Below, one piece after another: positions 35,341 through 44,745 of a DNA stretch of 64,000 bases. The DNA comes from Intrasporangium oryzae NRRL B-24470 (lineage in GTDB: Bacteria > Actinomycetota > Actinomycetes > Actinomycetales > Dermatophilaceae): assembly GCF_000576595.1 (NCBI RefSeq), contig NZ_AWSA01000020.1, forward strand, positions 16,707-80,706. Reading direction: 5' to 3'. Position 1 is the first letter of the stretch, and each line of letters starts with the position of its first letter. The translations under genes were made by a program, and so were the position numbers. The notes under the pieces are model-generated. The model saw only the letters and a program-made list of their open reading frames with translations. It ran no database searches and was not told the DNA's origin.

Positions 35341-36468
35341 TTGATTACTCGCAACCTCAAGGTCATGTCCGTGGCCGGCGCGGCCCTCGTCCTCACCGCG
35401 GGTGGCGTCACGGCAGCCCAGCTCGACAAGTCCGTTCACCTGTCCGTCGACGGAAAGGCGTCCGACGCCCACGTCTTCGGGAGCACGGTCGGGGACCTCC
35501 TCGACAGCCAGGGGATCTCGGTGCACAGCGGCGACGTCGTCATCCCGGCCGTCGACGACGCACTGAGCGACGGCGAGACGGTCACCGTCAAGTACGCCCG
35601 CACCCTGACCGTCACCATCGATGGCAAGGTCCGCCAGATCCGCACCACCGAGACCACGGTCGACGGCGCCCTGCTCGCCCTCGGCCTGCGAGGCGACGGC
35701 GACCGCATCTCCGTCTCCCGCTCCCAGACGATCGGCCGTCAGGGCCTGTCGCTCTCGATCGTGACCCCCAAGAGCGTCACGGTCGTCGCCGACGGCAAGA
35801 CGACCACCAAGACCCTCACCGCCGCGACCGTGGGCGAGGCCCTGACGCAGCTGCGTGTCCAGGTCGGGGCGAGCGACAAGGTCTCGCCCGCCGCGACGGC
35901 GCCCCTCACGGCCGGCACCCGGATCGTCGTCCAGCGCGTCGCGACGAAGGACGCAAAGGTCACGCGCGCCATCCCGTTCCCGACGGTGCGCACCGAGACC
36001 TCCACGCTCTACAAGGGCCAGACCAAGATCAAGACGGCAGGCGTCGCCGGCGTCCGCGCCGTCACGGTCCGCACCACCGTCGTGGACGGCAAGGTCGTCT
36101 CGACGACAGATGTCGCCTCGACGGTGACGAAGGCGCCGGTGACCCAGGTCGTCCTCGTGGGGACGAAGGCCCGCCCGGCGACGACGTCCACCACGTCGAG
36201 CACCTCGACCGCCTCGGGTGGCTCCCTCAACCTCGCCAACGCGGCGATGTGGGACCGCGTCGCCTCGTGCGAGTCGGGCGGCAACTGGCACATCAACACC
36301 GGCAACGGCTACTACGGTGGCCTGCAGTTCTCGGCGTCCACGTGGCTCGCGTACGGCGGTGGCCAGTTCGCCTCGCGCGCTGACCTCGCGAGCCGCGAGC
36401 AGCAGATCACCGTGGCCAACCGCGTCTACGCGGACAACGGCCTCGCCCAGTGGGGCTGCAAGGGCTGA
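35341..36468 (+). CDS. rpfB: Resuscitation-promoting factor B-type muralytic protein
   Basis: 375-residue secreted cell-wall lytic transglycosylase. After an N-terminal signal/anchor ([25 protein letters not shown]) come about three DUF348 repeats (e.g. [24 protein letters not shown]), a G5 domain (about 205-285) and a Ser/Thr linker, then the Rpf lysozyme-like domain [32 protein letters not shown] with catalytic Glu311. It cleaves peptidoglycan and promotes regrowth. Start: TTG 35341 with GGAGAG close upstream; ATG 35365 is an alternative. Conserved place between tatD and rsmA. Confidence 0.92.
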   Translation: MITRNLKVMSVAGAALVLTAGGVTAAQLDKSVHLSVDGKASDAHVFGSTVGDLLDSQGISVHSGDVVIPAVDDALSDGETVTVKYARTLTVTIDGKVRQIRTTETTVDGALLALGLRGDGDRISVSRSQTIGRQGLSLSIVTPKSVTVVADGKTTTKTLTAATVGEALTQLRVQVGASDKVSPAATAPLTAGTRIVVQRVATKDAKVTRAIPFPTVRTETSTLYKGQTKIKTAGVAGVRAVTVRTTVVDGKVVSTTDVASTVTKAPVTQVVLVGTKARPATTSTTSSTSTASGGSLNLANAAMWDRVASCESGGNWHINTGNGYYGGLQFSASTWLAYGGGQFASRADLASREQQITVANRVYADNGLAQWGCKG

Positions 36469-36506
36469 CGCCCCCCTCGACGTGTGCACGCACACGGCTC
36501 CCTGCC

Positions 36507-36537
36507 GGGGCCCCCGACCCACGAGGTCGGGGGCTCC
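36507..36537 (+). terminator. Terminator after rpfB
   Basis: GGGGCCCCCGACC (36507-36519) pairs with 36525-36537 with one G-U pair over a 5-base loop, 39 bases after the rpfB stop. Confidence 0.8.
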
Positions 36538-36609
36538 GGTGCGTCGAAGGCCGGGGCTCGGCGGCGACCCCAGGGTCCGCCACCCGCGCCACGAACCTCG
36601 CAACGGTCA

Positions 36610-36624
36610 CGTATGCCGCTGGGC
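36610..36624 (+). repeat. Dispersed 15-bp word, copy 4
   Basis: CGTATGCCGCTGGGC, just upstream of the rsmA -10 box. Confidence 0.8.
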
Positions 36625-36630
36625 TGGCCC

Positions 36631-36643
36631 TAGGGTGAATCCA
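36631..36643 (+). promoter_or_regulatory. Leaderless promoter of rsmA
   Basis: TAGGGT (36631-36636) lies six bases before the rsmA ATG, so the start codon would be the transcript's first base. Confidence 0.55.
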
Positions 36644-37590
36644 TGAGTTCCGCAGAGCCCGGGTCCACCGCGACGCCCGACGGGGGTCCCGACAAGGGTG
36701 CCGGGGCGGACGCTGCCGCCGGGGCGATCGTCGACGACGCGGCCCTCCTCGGACCGGCGCAGATCCGTGCGCTCGCCGAGCGGCTCGAGGTGCGTCCGAC
36801 GAAGCAGTGGGGCCAGAACTTCGTCGTCGATGCCAACACGGTCCGCAAGATCGTCCGCGTCGCCGGGGTCGGGCCCGACGACACGGTCGTCGAGGTCGGC
36901 CCGGGCCTCGGGTCCCTGACGCTCGCCCTGCTGCCCGTGGTCCGGCGCGTGACGGCGGTCGAGGTCGACCCGCGGCTCGCCGGCGCCCTCGAGGACACGG
37001 TGCGCGCGCTGCAGCCCGGCAACGCGGACAAGCTGCGCCTCGTCGCAGCCGACGCGCTGACGGTGACGAGCCTGCCCGGACCGAAACCGACGGCCCTCGT
37101 CGCCAACCTGCCCTACAACATCTCCGTCCCCGTCGTGCTGAGCTTCCTGCAGCACTTTCCGTCGATCCGGCGCGTCCTGGTCATGGTCCAGCTCGAGGTC
37201 GCCGAGCGGCTCGCGGCGAGGCCCGGGAGCAAGATCTACGGCGTGCCGAGCCTCAAGGCGGCCTGGTACGCCGACGTCGAGCTCGCCGGAAGGGTCGGTC
37301 GCAACGTCTTCTGGCCCGCCCCCAACGTCGACTCGGGCCTGGTCTCCCTCGTGCGCCGGGACCCGCCGGAGACGACGGCGACCCGCGAGGAGGTGTTCCG
37401 CTGCATCGACGCTGCCTTCCTCCAGCGGCGCAAGGCCCTGCGCGGCGCGCTCGCATCGTGGGCCGGCTCGGTGGACCGGTCCGAGGCCGCCCTCCGCGCG
37501 GCCGGGGTCGACCCGAAGACCCGGGGCGAGCAGCTGGACATCACGGCGTTCGCGCGCATCGCCGAGGCACTCAATAGGGTGAGTCCATGA
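36643..37590 (+). CDS. rsmA: 16S rRNA (adenine-1518/1519-N6)-dimethyltransferase (KsgA)
   Basis: 315-residue methyltransferase that dimethylates A1518 and A1519 late in 30S assembly. Features: [18 protein letters not shown] (family N-terminus), motif [18 protein letters not shown], and motif [21 protein letters not shown] with the catalytic NLPY. About 45 extra residues precede the family start and are Gly/Ala/Asp-rich. Its 3' end contains the promoter of ispE, whose ATG overlaps its stop. Confidence 0.95.
   Translation: MSSAEPGSTATPDGGPDKGAGADAAAGAIVDDAALLGPAQIRALAERLEVRPTKQWGQNFVVDANTVRKIVRVAGVGPDDTVVEVGPGLGSLTLALLPVVRRVTAVEVDPRLAGALEDTVRALQPGNADKLRLVAADALTVTSLPGPKPTALVANLPYNISVPVVLSFLQHFPSIRRVLVMVQLEVAERLAARPGSKIYGVPSLKAAWYADVELAGRVGRNVFWPAPNVDSGLVSLVRRDPPETTATREEVFRCIDAAFLQRRKALRGALASWAGSVDRSEAALRAAGVDPKTRGEQLDITAFARIAEALNRVSP
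37575..37587 (+). promoter_or_regulatory. Leaderless promoter of ispE inside rsmA
   Basis: TAGGGT (37575-37580) precedes the ispE ATG by exactly six bases, the same geometry as at rsmA. It would allow ispE transcription independent of rsmA. Confidence 0.45.
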
Positions 37591-38534
37591 CTGTCGCCCC
37601 GACCCTGCCCGGGACCGTGACCGTGCGCGCTCCCGCCAAGGTCAACCTCGAGCTGCGGGTGGGTCCGCGGCGGGCCGACGGCTACCACGACCTCGCCACC
37701 GTCTTCCAGGCCGTGTCCCTCCACGACGAGGTCTCGGTCGCCCGCTGGGACGACTGGCAGGTCGTGGCCGCGGGGACGTATGCCGACCTCATCCCGACCG
37801 GACCCGACAACCTCGTCGTCCGCGCGGCCCAGCTCCTCGCCCAGCGCTACGGCATCGACGAGACGCTCTCGATCCGGATCGACAAGGACATCCCAGTGGC
37901 CGGTGGCATGGCCGGTGGCTCCGCCGACGCGGCCGCCGCCCTCCTCGCGTGTGACGAGCTCTGGGGGCTCGGCCTCGACCGCGACGAGCTCTCCGACCTC
38001 GCGGCCCAGCTGGGCAGCGACGTGCCGTTCCCGCTCGCCGGGGGCAACGCGATGGGCTCCGGCCGCGGTGAGCAGCTCGCGCCGGTCCTCGCCCGCGGCA
38101 CGTTCCACTGGGTCTTCGCGGTCAGCGACCAGGGCCTGTCGACGCCGGCCGTGTACGCCGAGTGCGACCGCCTGCGGGAGGCCGAGGGCGGCGACGCGTC
38201 CGTGCCCGAGCCCCGCGTCAGCGCCGAGATGATGGGGGCGCTGCGCCGGGGCGATGCCCGCGAGCTCGGGCGGGCCCTCCACAACGACCTCGAGCCGGCA
38301 GCCTTCTCGCTGCGCCCGGACCTGCGTGAGCTGCGCGACGCGGGCGTCGAGTTCGGGGCTCTCGGCGGGGTCGTGTCGGGGTCCGGCCCCACGGTCGCCT
38401 TCCTCACCGAGAGCCACGAGGCCTCGCTCGACCTGTCCGTGTCGCTCGCGGCCGCGGACCTCTGCCGCGACCTCCGGCGCGCGAAGGGCCCCGTCCACGG
38501 CGCCCATGTCATCACGAGCCCGCGGGGCGACTGA
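37587..38534 (+). CDS. ispE: 4-diphosphocytidyl-2-C-methyl-D-erythritol kinase
   Basis: 315-residue GHMP kinase of the MEP isoprenoid pathway, phosphorylating the 2-hydroxyl of CDP-ME. Signatures: [31 protein letters not shown] (with active-site Lys and the family PAKVNL), the GHMP loop [17 protein letters not shown] around residues 104-118, [21 protein letters not shown], and [18 protein letters not shown]-coupled to rsmA, as in other Actinobacteria. Confidence 0.95.
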   Translation: MTVAPTLPGTVTVRAPAKVNLELRVGPRRADGYHDLATVFQAVSLHDEVSVARWDDWQVVAAGTYADLIPTGPDNLVVRAAQLLAQRYGIDETLSIRIDKDIPVAGGMAGGSADAAAALLACDELWGLGLDRDELSDLAAQLGSDVPFPLAGGNAMGSGRGEQLAPVLARGTFHWVFAVSDQGLSTPAVYAECDRLREAEGGDASVPEPRVSAEMMGALRRGDARELGRALHNDLEPAAFSLRPDLRELRDAGVEFGALGGVVSGSGPTVAFLTESHEASLDLSVSLAAADLCRDLRRAKGPVHGAHVITSPRGD

Positions 38535-38592
38535 ACCACCTCCGACCGGGCCTGACCGGCCGAACCCGTACGACTCCTGCAAGAAAGCACGC

Positions 38593-40419
<1,827 letters not shown>

Positions 40420-40426
40420 ACCCTTG

Positions 40427-40452
40427 AAAGTATCTTGATATCAAGATACTTT
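40427..40452. promoter_or_regulatory. 26-bp perfect palindromic operator upstream of the VOC gene
   Basis: AAAGTATCTTGAT directly abuts its own reverse complement ATCAAGATACTTT (40427-40452). It is AT-rich in a 72% GC region and ends six bases before the VOC gene ATG, so binding would block transcription or translation. It shares the TCTTGA/TCAAGA core with a site upstream of the adjacent MarR gene. Confidence 0.8.
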
Positions 40453-40458
40453 GGGCCC

Positions 40459-40824
40459 ATGGAGATGTTCCTGCACCACGTCCAGGTGTCCGGTCCTCCC
40501 GGTTGCGAGGACCGGATGCGCGAGTTCTACGTCGACGTCCTCGGCATGACCGAGGTCGACAAGCCCAAGGCGCTCCGGGCCCGCGGTGGGGCCTGGTTCC
40601 GAGCCGGGGCCGCCGAGATCCACGTGGGCATCGAGGACCCGTTCGCGCCCGCCCGCAAGGCGCACCCGGGGCTCGCCGTCCGCGACGTCGCGGCCCTCGC
40701 AGCCCGCGTCGAGGCGGCGGGAGCGCCGGTCGCCTGGGACGACGCGATCCCGGGCCTACGGCGCTTCCACACGAGCGACCCGGTCGGCAACCGCCTCGAG
40801 CTCCAGCAGGCCGCGGGGGAGTGA
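40459..40824 (+). CDS. VOC family protein (glyoxalase/bleomycin-resistance fold)
   Basis: 121-residue single VOC domain: FLHHVQVSGPPGCEDRMREFYVDVLGMTEVDKP and the C-terminal HTSDPVGNRLELQQ with the probable metal-binding Glu. Substrate unknown. A perfect palindromic operator sits immediately upstream of its ATG, and a convergent MarR gene is next door, so it is probably an inducible detoxification enzyme. Confidence 0.85.
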   Translation: MEMFLHHVQVSGPPGCEDRMREFYVDVLGMTEVDKPKALRARGGAWFRAGAAEIHVGIEDPFAPARKAHPGLAVRDVAALAARVEAAGAPVAWDDAIPGLRRFHTSDPVGNRLELQQAAGE

Positions 40825-40849
40825 CCGCGACCCGCCGCCGGGCCGCCGG

Positions 40850-41380
40850 TCAGGCCTCGCGCGTCTCGAGGGGGGCGAGCATGGTGCGGAGCAGCATGGC
40901 GAGCTGGGCCTGCTCGGCGGGGGAGAGCTCGGACAGGAGCGACTTCTCCTGCTCGATGAGGTCGGCCATCGCCGAGTCGACGACGTCACGGCCCGCCCGC
41001 GTCAGCCGGACGAGGACGCCACGGCGGTCGCCCGGGTCGGGGCGGCGCTCGACGAAGCCGCTCCGCTCGAGGCGGTCGACCCGGTTGGTCATCGTCCCCG
41101 ACGTGACCAGCGTCTGCTGGACGAGCTGGCCGGGAGAGAGCTCGTACGGCGCGCCGGCGCGGCGGAGCGCGGAGAGGACGTCGAAGGCCCAGCCGTCGAG
41201 CAGGTGCTCGGAGAAGGCCGAGCCGCGCGCGAGGTCGAGGCGCCGGGCGAGCCGCGAGACGCGCGACAGCACCTCGAGGGGTGTCACGTCGAGGTCCGGT
41301 CGCTCGCGCCGCCACGCGGCGACGATCTCGTCGACGTCGTCGACGCGTGGTCGGTCGACGCCGGGTCGCTCGGAGCTCAT
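40850..41380 (-). CDS. MarR family transcriptional regulator
   Basis: 176-residue MarR protein. The winged helix has SPGQLVQQTLVTSGTMTNRVDRLERSGFVERRPDPGDRRGVLVRLTRAGRDVVD. TAGAGT lies six bases before the ATG (leaderless). The sequence TCAAGA-C-TCTTGA upstream of it matches the core of the palindrome at 40427, suggesting it controls itself, the divergent tam gene and the VOC gene. Convergent with the VOC gene. Confidence 0.88.
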   Translation of the reverse strand: MSSERPGVDRPRVDDVDEIVAAWRRERPDLDVTPLEVLSRVSRLARRLDLARGSAFSEHLLDGWAFDVLSALRRAGAPYELSPGQLVQQTLVTSGTMTNRVDRLERSGFVERRPDPGDRRGVLVRLTRAGRDVVDSAMADLIEQEKSLLSELSPAEQAQLAMLLRTMLAPLETREA

Positions 41381-41399
41381 GGGTCAACTCTAGTCCGCA

Positions 41400-41412
41400 T
41401 CAAGACTCTTGA
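41400..41412. promoter_or_regulatory. Probable MarR operator between marR and tam
   Basis: TCAAGA-C-TCTTGA, an imperfect-centre palindrome between the divergent starts, sharing half-sites with 40427-40452. Confidence 0.6.
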
Positions 41413-41435
41413 CATCGAAGGAAAGTGAGACCGTC

Positions 41436-42293
41436 ATGGCCGAGTCCGAGAACCTCGCGCCCGCCGATCCAGGCTCCAGGGCCTCCGCCTGGGACCCACG
41501 GCAGTACGCCCGCTTCGGCGACCACCGCGGGCGGCCGTTCCGCGACCTCGTCGCCCAGGTGCCGACCGCCGACCCGAAGGTCGTCGTCGACCTCGGCTGC
41601 GGGGCCGGGGACCTGACGCTGACACTCGCCGAGCGCTGGCCCGACGCTCGGGTCGTCGGGATCGACAGCTCTCCCGAGATGCTCGCCCGCGCCCGCGAGA
41701 CCGACGGCGCGGGTCGAGTCGAGTGGGTCGAGGCGGCGGCCGAGACCTGGGGCCCCGCCTCGCTTGTGGCGCCGGTCGACGTCCTCGTCACCAACGCGAC
41801 CCTCCAGTGGGTGCCGAGCCACCTCCGCCTCATCCCGACCTGGGTCGCGGCGCTCGCTCCCGGCGGCTCGTTCGCGATGCAGGTGCCGGCGAACTTCGAC
41901 GCACCCTCGCACCGGCTGATGCGCGAGGTCGCGGCCCGGCATCCGCGGGCCGAGGAGCTCCGCCCCGGGCTCGAGCGGGCGCAGGCCGTCGCCCTCCCCG
42001 AGACGTATGCCGCCCTCCTCCTCGACCTCGTCAGCCCGGCTCTCGACGCGGTCGACGTGTGGCAGACCACCTACGAGCACGTGCTCCCGGCGCCCGAGGG
42101 CGAGCGGCATCCGGTGCTCGAGTGGGTCCTCGGGACCGGGCTGCGTCCGGTCCTCGGCGTCCTCACCGACGAGGCAGAGCGGGAGGCCTTCCTCGCGGAC
42201 TATGCGGCGGAGCTGGAGCTCGCCTATCCCCGCCGCTCCTTCGGGGTGCTCTTCCCCTTCACGAGGACCTTCGCCGTCGCCCAGGTCGGGTAG
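41436..42293 (+). CDS. tam: Trans-aconitate 2-methyltransferase
   Basis: 285-residue SAM methyltransferase that esterifies trans-aconitate, a spontaneous inhibitor formed from cis-aconitate. The family opening WDPRQYARFGDHRGRPFRDLV is clear, followed by motif I VVDLGCGAGDLTLTLAERWP, GIDSSPEML, TNATLQWVPSH and PGGSFAMQVPANFDAPSHRLMREVA. Divergent from the MarR gene, sharing an operator. Confidence 0.9.
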   Translation: MAESENLAPADPGSRASAWDPRQYARFGDHRGRPFRDLVAQVPTADPKVVVDLGCGAGDLTLTLAERWPDARVVGIDSSPEMLARARETDGAGRVEWVEAAAETWGPASLVAPVDVLVTNATLQWVPSHLRLIPTWVAALAPGGSFAMQVPANFDAPSHRLMREVAARHPRAEELRPGLERAQAVALPETYAALLLDLVSPALDAVDVWQTTYEHVLPAPEGERHPVLEWVLGTGLRPVLGVLTDEAEREAFLADYAAELELAYPRRSFGVLFPFTRTFAVAQVG

Positions 42294-42356
42294 GCGCCGG
42301 GTCAGCCCCGGCGCCGGGTCAGCCCCGGCGCTGGGTCAGCCCCGGCGCTGGGTCAC
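42294..42356. repeat. 17-bp tandem repeat overlapping the tetR stop codon
   Basis: GCGCYGGGTCAGCCCCG is repeated three full times (42294-42344) and once partially (42345-42355). The tetR stop (42336-42338) lies in the third unit, so change in unit number would alter the tetR C-terminus. Confidence 0.8.
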
Positions 42357-43052
42357 GAGGCGCGGGTTCGGGTCGAGCCCGGCGAGGCCGTTCCACGCGA
42401 GGTTGACGAGATGCGCCGCGACCTGGTCCTTCTTGAACTTGCGCCGGTCGAGCCACCACTGGCCCGTGAGGGCGACCATGCCCACGAGCATCTGGGCGTG
42501 GATCGGCGCCGACTTCGGATCGAGCCCACGCGCCTTGAACTCGGCCGCGAGGAGGTGCTCGACCTGGGAGGCGACGTCACCGAGGACGCTCGCGAACGAG
42601 CCCGTCGACTGCCCTGCCGGCGAGTCGCGCACGAGGATCCGGAAGCCGTCGGTGTCGCTCTCGATGTAGTCGAGCAGGGCGAGCGTCGCCCGTTCGAGCA
42701 GGACCCGGGCGCCCTGCCCCTCGTCGAGAGCCTCGGAGATGCCGCCGAGGAGGGCCTGGATCTCGCGGTCGACGACGACGGCATAGAGCCCCTCCTTCCC
42801 GCCGAAGTGCTCGTAGACGACCGGCTTGGAGACCTTCGCCTGCGAGGCGATCTCCTCGACGCTGGTCGCCTCGAAGCCCTTCTCGGCGAAGAGCTTGCGG
42901 CCGACCTGGACGAGCTGCTCGCGCCGCTGCGGCCCGGTCATGCGCGACCGCGGCGCCTCCCGCGAGGAGCGGTCGGAGCGATCGGCCCGCTCACGCCCGG
43001 GTCGCTCTCGTTCGGAACGGTCACGGTCGGATCGGTCGGCGCTCACCGTCAC
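42336..43052 (-). CDS. TetR family transcriptional regulator
   Basis: 238-residue regulator. The helix-turn-helix spans about residues 44-90 (REQLVQVGRKLFAEKGFEATSVEEIASQAKVSKPVVYEHFGGKEGLYAVVVDRE); the rest is an all-helical ligand domain. The first 37 residues are an Arg/Ser/Asp/Glu low-complexity tail, so a start at the internal ATG before TGPQRREQ is possible; GTG 43052 is the longest. This TetR gene is conserved near tRNA-Gln and glmU in Actinobacteria. Confidence 0.85.
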   Translation of the reverse strand: MTVSADRSDRDRSERERPGRERADRSDRSSREAPRSRMTGPQRREQLVQVGRKLFAEKGFEATSVEEIASQAKVSKPVVYEHFGGKEGLYAVVVDREIQALLGGISEALDEGQGARVLLERATLALLDYIESDTDGFRILVRDSPAGQSTGSFASVLGDVASQVEHLLAAEFKARGLDPKSAPIHAQMLVGMVALTGQWWLDRRKFKKDQVAAHLVNLAWNGLAGLDPNPRLVTQRRG

Positions 43053-43145
43053 ATTGTGCCGAGGTCGGGCCGGACCGGGGGCGCACGAGCCACGGCGTGG
43101 TCTGCACTACCCTGTGGTCGTCCCCGGCCGTCCGGCGGGGGACCT

Positions 43146-43224
43146 TCCCCGGTTGGTCTGTCGGCAGGGCCCGCCTGACTTTGAATCAGGACAAGCGACG
43201 CAGGTTCGACTCCTGCCCGGGGAG
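43146..43224 (+). tRNA. tRNA-Gln (UUG anticodon)
   Basis: Acceptor TCCCCGG pairs with CCGGGGA; anticodon stem CCTGA/TCAGG with loop CTTTGAA gives anticodon TTG (Gln codon CAA); T-arm GCAGG-TTCGACT-CCTGC. The D-arm pairing is weak and the variable region (ACAAGCGAC) is nine bases, unusually long. CCA is not encoded. Position upstream of glmU matches other Actinobacteria. Confidence 0.82.
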
Positions 43225-43573
43225 CCGAGCTCGCGCCTACGCGCGCAGTTCAGAAACGGCAGAGCCCGGCCCCACTTCCTCTGAGCACGGGCTCTCGCCT
43301 TGTGAGTGTCAGAGGGAAATCGCAGAAGCAGGTTCGAGGCTGCCAGGCCCCAATGGTCTCGGCGAGGCAGTTGGCTCCTTGCGTGGCCCACTCCGGGTCC
43401 TTCTTCCGGCCGCCTTGATCGCGGAGTCAGGTCGTTGTGCCGGGGACCCTGCAGGTAAGGGGCAGGTTGGGGCGGATGCAGCCCAAATCGGGTTCCAAGG
43501 CGCCACAGGCCATTCCACACACCTCAGGGCGAAAATACGCGTCGGTACGGCCGATGCAAGGCAAACCGACGGC
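43225..43573. other. Spacer after tRNA-Gln, lower GC, with a terminator-like hairpin
   Basis: AGAGCCCG (43261-43268) can pair with CGGGCTCT (43288-43295), probably ending the tRNA transcript. From about 43300 the base composition falls to the mid-50s percent GC and no gene is evident. This is where foreign DNA would begin if the tRNA-Gln 3' end was an integration site. Confidence 0.5.
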
Positions 43574-44224
43574 GTGAAACCACTTGACAGCGGTGACGCT
43601 GTTCCGCTACTCCGGATAACAGCGTTTGGGTGGCCCGACGATCCCGTCCGGGACCAATTTCGGTATCTCTCTGACGCCCAGGCTCGGAGATTACCCATGC
43701 ACGTACTCTCACGCTATTGGGGCCAGAATTGGCTCATCACTCCGGCTGCGCTCGCCGTCAACGAGCAACCACCCGACGTCTACGAACAGAGATGGCTGCT
43801 CGTCCTGACCGGCGTGGTGGATGCGAGCATCCAAGGTAACAGCCCTCACCAGTGGCTACACGACACAGTGTCATTCCTGCCGGATACGATTTCGCCCCTC
43901 AACTATGCAATCGACCACTACGGCATTCCTAGGCCTGCGACTTCGGGGTCCCTGGCGTTTTCCGTCGACCAGTGGGCTCCCTTCGCATCTCTGAGCTCGA
44001 TCTTCGACGCGGGCCCGTCGGACAACGCCGGCTTCGCCGTCGACGTGTGGCGCCCGACCTCCTTCACCGAGGTGGGCGACGCGGTGACCGGGCAGGTGGT
44101 CGGCAACATCTTCGGCGGGATCGACGTCGACGTGGCTGTACGCGATTCAGATGCCTGGATATACCGAATCGGCTACAGCATCACGCTGCTCGGCAGGATT
44201 GTCTTTACTCCTCAGATTCCGTAG
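43574..44224 (+). CDS. Hypothetical protein of atypical composition
   Basis: 216-residue protein I do not recognise. No signal peptide or transmembrane segment is clear. It has an acidic, Trp-containing sequence (LSRYWGQNWLITPAALAVNEQ, then VYEQRWLLVLTGVVDASIQGN) and a hydrophobic beta-rich C-terminus (WIYRIGYSITLLGRIVFTPQIP). A hand count of one 60-base line gives about 55% GC against about 72% elsewhere, and codon use is correspondingly mixed. Start uncertain: GTG 43574 or ATG 43697. It lies between tRNA-Gln and a dead IS5-type transposase, suggesting horizontal origin. Confidence 0.5.
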   Translation: MKPLDSGDAVPLLRITAFGWPDDPVRDQFRYLSDAQARRLPMHVLSRYWGQNWLITPAALAVNEQPPDVYEQRWLLVLTGVVDASIQGNSPHQWLHDTVSFLPDTISPLNYAIDHYGIPRPATSGSLAFSVDQWAPFASLSSIFDAGPSDNAGFAVDVWRPTSFTEVGDAVTGQVVGNIFGGIDVDVAVRDSDAWIYRIGYSITLLGRIVFTPQIP

Positions 44225-44296
44225 GACAACTGGGCCCTGTCTCCCGAATGTGTGTGTCCTCGGCTGTGATGGTTAGCCGTGTCGCGTTCTGCCGTG

Positions 44297-44745
44297 GTGA
44301 CGGATGCCAGGTGGAAGCTGATCGAGCCCTTGATGCCGTCCTCGGACGGCAAGCGGGGCGACCGGTCGCGCGACCACCGCACGATCGTGGAGATCATCGG
44401 GTCTCAGTTCCGGCCCGGGATCGCCTGACGCGACCTGCCCGAGCGGTTCGGGCCGTGCCCGGCGGTGTCGAAGCGGCACCGCCGGTTCTCGGGCGACGGC
44501 ACTTGGAACCCGGTACACACGCGTTGCTGACGCACGCCGACGTGCTCGACGGGATCGACTGGTCGTGAGCGTGGGCTCCACGATCAATCGCGCTCGCCAG
44601 CACGGCGCGAACCTGACCCGGGCCACTCCGGGCACAGGGGGAACTATCGACCACAGAGTCCGAGCGTCGAGCCGGCTGATCACGCCATCGGCTGTCGGCA
44701 TGAGGTCTGTGCAGTGTCCGCCAGGGGCCCGGCGGTCACTGTGGC
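44297..44745 (+). pseudogene. IS5-family (IS427-like) transposase remnant
   Basis: Translating across frames gives a recognisable IS5-type transposase: VTDARWKLIEPLMPS, RDHRTIVEIIGSQFRPGIA, a TGA (44426-44428) where the family has Trp, then RDLPERFG, SKRHRRFSGDGTWNP, a frameshift to LLTHADVLDGIDW, another to VSVGSTINRARQHGA, and finally EPADHAIG near 44690. At least one nonsense change and two frameshifts; the C-terminal half is missing. The left end may be near 44229 but terminal repeats were not established. Confidence 0.8.
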
